Of a DNA stretch of 64,000 nucleotides, positions 62,671 to 64,000 are shown in pieces. The notes beneath the pieces were generated by a model. It did not search any database. It was not told the origin of the DNA and saw only the letters and a program-made list of their open reading frames with translations. Numbering within the stretch: the stretch's first letter is position 1; each line of letters starts with the position of its first letter. The DNA comes from Sphingomonas hankookensis (GTDB taxonomy: Bacteria; Pseudomonadota; Alphaproteobacteria; Sphingomonadales; Sphingomonadaceae): assembly GCF_022664465.1 (NCBI RefSeq), contig NZ_JAKREV010000002.1, positions 667,532 to 731,531 of the forward strand. Reading direction: 5' to 3'. Position numbers and translations under genes: made by a program.

Positions 62671-64000
62671 TTCACATCCCCTTCGCCGGGCTGGCCGAGT
62701 TCGAAATCGGACACCGGGCGTATCCGCGCATCATTGGCGTCGAACAGCAGCGCGCCGTCGACCCACACCTTTTCCGGCCGGGTATAGACGCTGAACGGAT
62801 CGCCGTTCCACAGCACGACATCGGCCATCTTGCCGGGTTTGAGCGAGCCGGTGACCTGATCGACGCCCAGCGCCCGCGCCGGATTGATCGCCAGCCACGT
62901 CCACGCATGTTCGGGGGTCACCGCCATGCCGGCGCGCTTGGCCGAGGCGATGACCTTCGCCACTTCCTGGTTGAGGCGCTGGATACCATTGGCGTCGTCG
63001 GAATGGATCATCGCGCAGGCACCCTGCCGGTCGAGGATCGCGAGGTTCTCACCGATCGCGTCGTAGCTTTCCATCTTGAAGCCGTACCAGTCGGCCCAGA
63101 CCGCCGAGCAGACGCCGCGCGCCTTCAGCAAATCGGCGATCTTGTAGCTTTCGACGGCGTGGTGGAAGGCGGTGACCTTGTACCCCATCTCCTGCGCCAT
63201 ATCCATGACGATCGCCATTTCGTCGGCGCGGTAGCAATGGTTGTGGACGAGGATTTCGCCGTCGAGCACGCCGCGCAACGTGTCCATCGCGATGTCGCGG
63301 GTCGGGGCGTCGCCGCCGTCGACCTCGTACTTGTCCCATTTGCGGTCGTATTCGCGCGCCCTGAGCCACGTCGCGCGATCGACCGCGACATTGCCCATGC
63401 GGGTCGAGGGCATCCGCCCCTTCGACCCATAGACGCGCTTCGGATTCTCGCCGCACGCCATTTTCAGGCCATAGGGCGCGCCGGGGAACTTCATCGCCTG
63501 CATCGTGCGGCCATAGACGTTCTTGAGCGTGACCGAGCGGCCGCCCATCAAATTGGCGGAGCCGGGCAGGACCTGTAGCGTGGTGACGCCGCCATTGGTC
63601 AGCGCGCGGGCGAAACCCGGGTCCTGCGGCCAGACGCTGTGTTCGGCCCAGACCTCGGCCGTGACCGGGCCGGTCATCTCGTTGCCGTCGCTATGCGCGT
63701 CGACGCCGGGGCTGGGATAGTCGCCGAGATGGCTGTGGACGTCGATGATGCCGGGCGTCACCCATTTGCCCTGCCCGTCGATCACGATCACGCCGTCGGT
63801 GGCGGCGATCGATTGGCCGACCTCGACGATCTTGCCGTCACGAAACAGCACCGATCCCCGATCGATCCGCCCGCCCTCACCATCGTAAATGGTGACGTTG
63901 GTGACCAGCGTCGGCCGCCCCGGATAGGCGCGATAGGTCGAGGGGAACGGGTCGTGGTCATAGCCCTTGCCCGCGCCCGGCCCCTTGCCCTTGGGCGCGT
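62667..64000 (-). CDS. Secreted amidohydrolase (5' end outside window)
   Basis: The frame stays open to the window edge, so the N-terminus with its presumed signal lies beyond 64000. It contains the metal ligands: HSH in VTPGIIDVHSHLGD, HNH in ILVHNHCYRADEM, FHH in TAFHHAVESYK and the Asp in CAMIHSDDANG, followed by SLKPGKMADVVLWNGDPF. The family includes imidazolonepropionase- and prolidase-like enzymes; the substrate is unknown. A GKGPGAGKG-rich segment is near the visible start. It is coupled to the inactive paralogue. Confidence 0.88.
   Translation of the reverse strand, partial: APKGKGPGAGKGYDHDPFPSTYRAYPGRPTLVTNVTIYDGEGGRIDRGSVLFRDGKIVEVGQSIAATDGVIVIDGQGKWVTPGIIDVHSHLGDYPSPGVDAHSDGNEMTGPVTAEVWAEHSVWPQDPGFARALTNGGVTTLQVLPGSANLMGGRSVTLKNVYGRTMQAMKFPGAPYGLKMACGENPKRVYGSKGRMPSTRMGNVAVDRATWLRAREYDRKWDKYEVDGGDAPTRDIAMDTLRGVLDGEILVHNHCYRADEMAIVMDMAQEMGYKVTAFHHAVESYKIADLLKARGVCSAVWADWYGFKMESYDAIGENLAILDRQGACAMIHSDDANGIQRLNQEVAKVIASAKRAGMAVTPEHAWTWLAINPARALGVDQVTGSLKPGKMADVVLWNGDPFSVYTRPEKVWVDGALLFDANDARIRPVSDFELGQPGEGDVK

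Overview
This 64 kb window is a piece of chromosome from an alphaproteobacterium of the order Sphingomonadales, most likely Sphingomonas or a close relative. The evidence is the high G+C, dense coding, the suf operon with an Rrf2-type regulator, the nfu-tsaB-rimI-mucR-fur-plsC gene order, the exosortase-A-type glycosyltransferase, the small proteins with a DEIVVxGR motif, and the many intergenic palindromic repeats. I see no rRNA, tRNA, CRISPR array, integrase, transposase or complete prophage. Most genes are ordinary core functions. The accessory interest lies in small conserved genes, regulatory switches and repeats.

Layout. 1-1.4 kb: a glycine-zipper envelope protein cut by the window edge, a cold-shock protein with a clear terminator, and two small unknowns. 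1.6-10.0 kb (minus strand): an Rrf2 regulator, then sufB, two small secreted proteins, sufC, sufD, sufS, sufT and sufA, almost all translationally coupled, followed 22 bases later by a TonB-dependent receptor. 10.1-19 kb: a large palindromic element, pyrD with an HPP membrane protein, gamma-glutamyltransferase, an acyl-CoA ligase with a tyrosine-phosphatase-like protein, two unknowns (one of low G+C) and an MFS transporter. 19-29 kb: an M16 protease, a Crp/Fnr regulator, nfu, a nitroreductase, tsaB, rimI, mucR, fur, an acyltransferase, a sugar dehydrogenase and a CinA-like protein. 29-33.6 kb: map, then the nitrogen module glnB-glnA with a sigma-54-type promoter and a run of hairpins ending in a terminator, then a phosphatase. 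33.6-41.2 kb: AtoE-type transporter and tamB/tamA.

41-45 kb is a cluster of small genes and switches: a four-Cys secreted protein paralogous to the one in the suf operon, an outer-membrane barrel, a DUF2975/HTH pair with a palindromic operator, and an S24 (cI/LexA-like) repressor facing two small genes across a palindromic operator, apparently with a leaderless transcript. 45-50 kb: an orphan XrtA-type glycosyltransferase, an ScfR/RamB-type regulator divergent from isocitrate lyase, and a 51-residue protein behind the lyase. 50-64 kb: two SDR enzymes, a barrel-like secreted protein, malic enzyme divergent from mutS, an EF-hand protein, an acyltransferase broken by an in-frame TGA, glutaminase, a lipoprotein, and two coupled secreted amidohydrolase-family genes. 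The first runs off the window. The second has lost essentially all metal-binding histidines.

The strongest candidates for undescribed biology are the two secreted genes inside the suf operon together with their four-Cys DEIxVxGR family, the S24 repressor switch with its small partners, the active/inactive amidohydrolase pair, and the palindromic repeat families. All functions are read from sequence only; no database search was possible.
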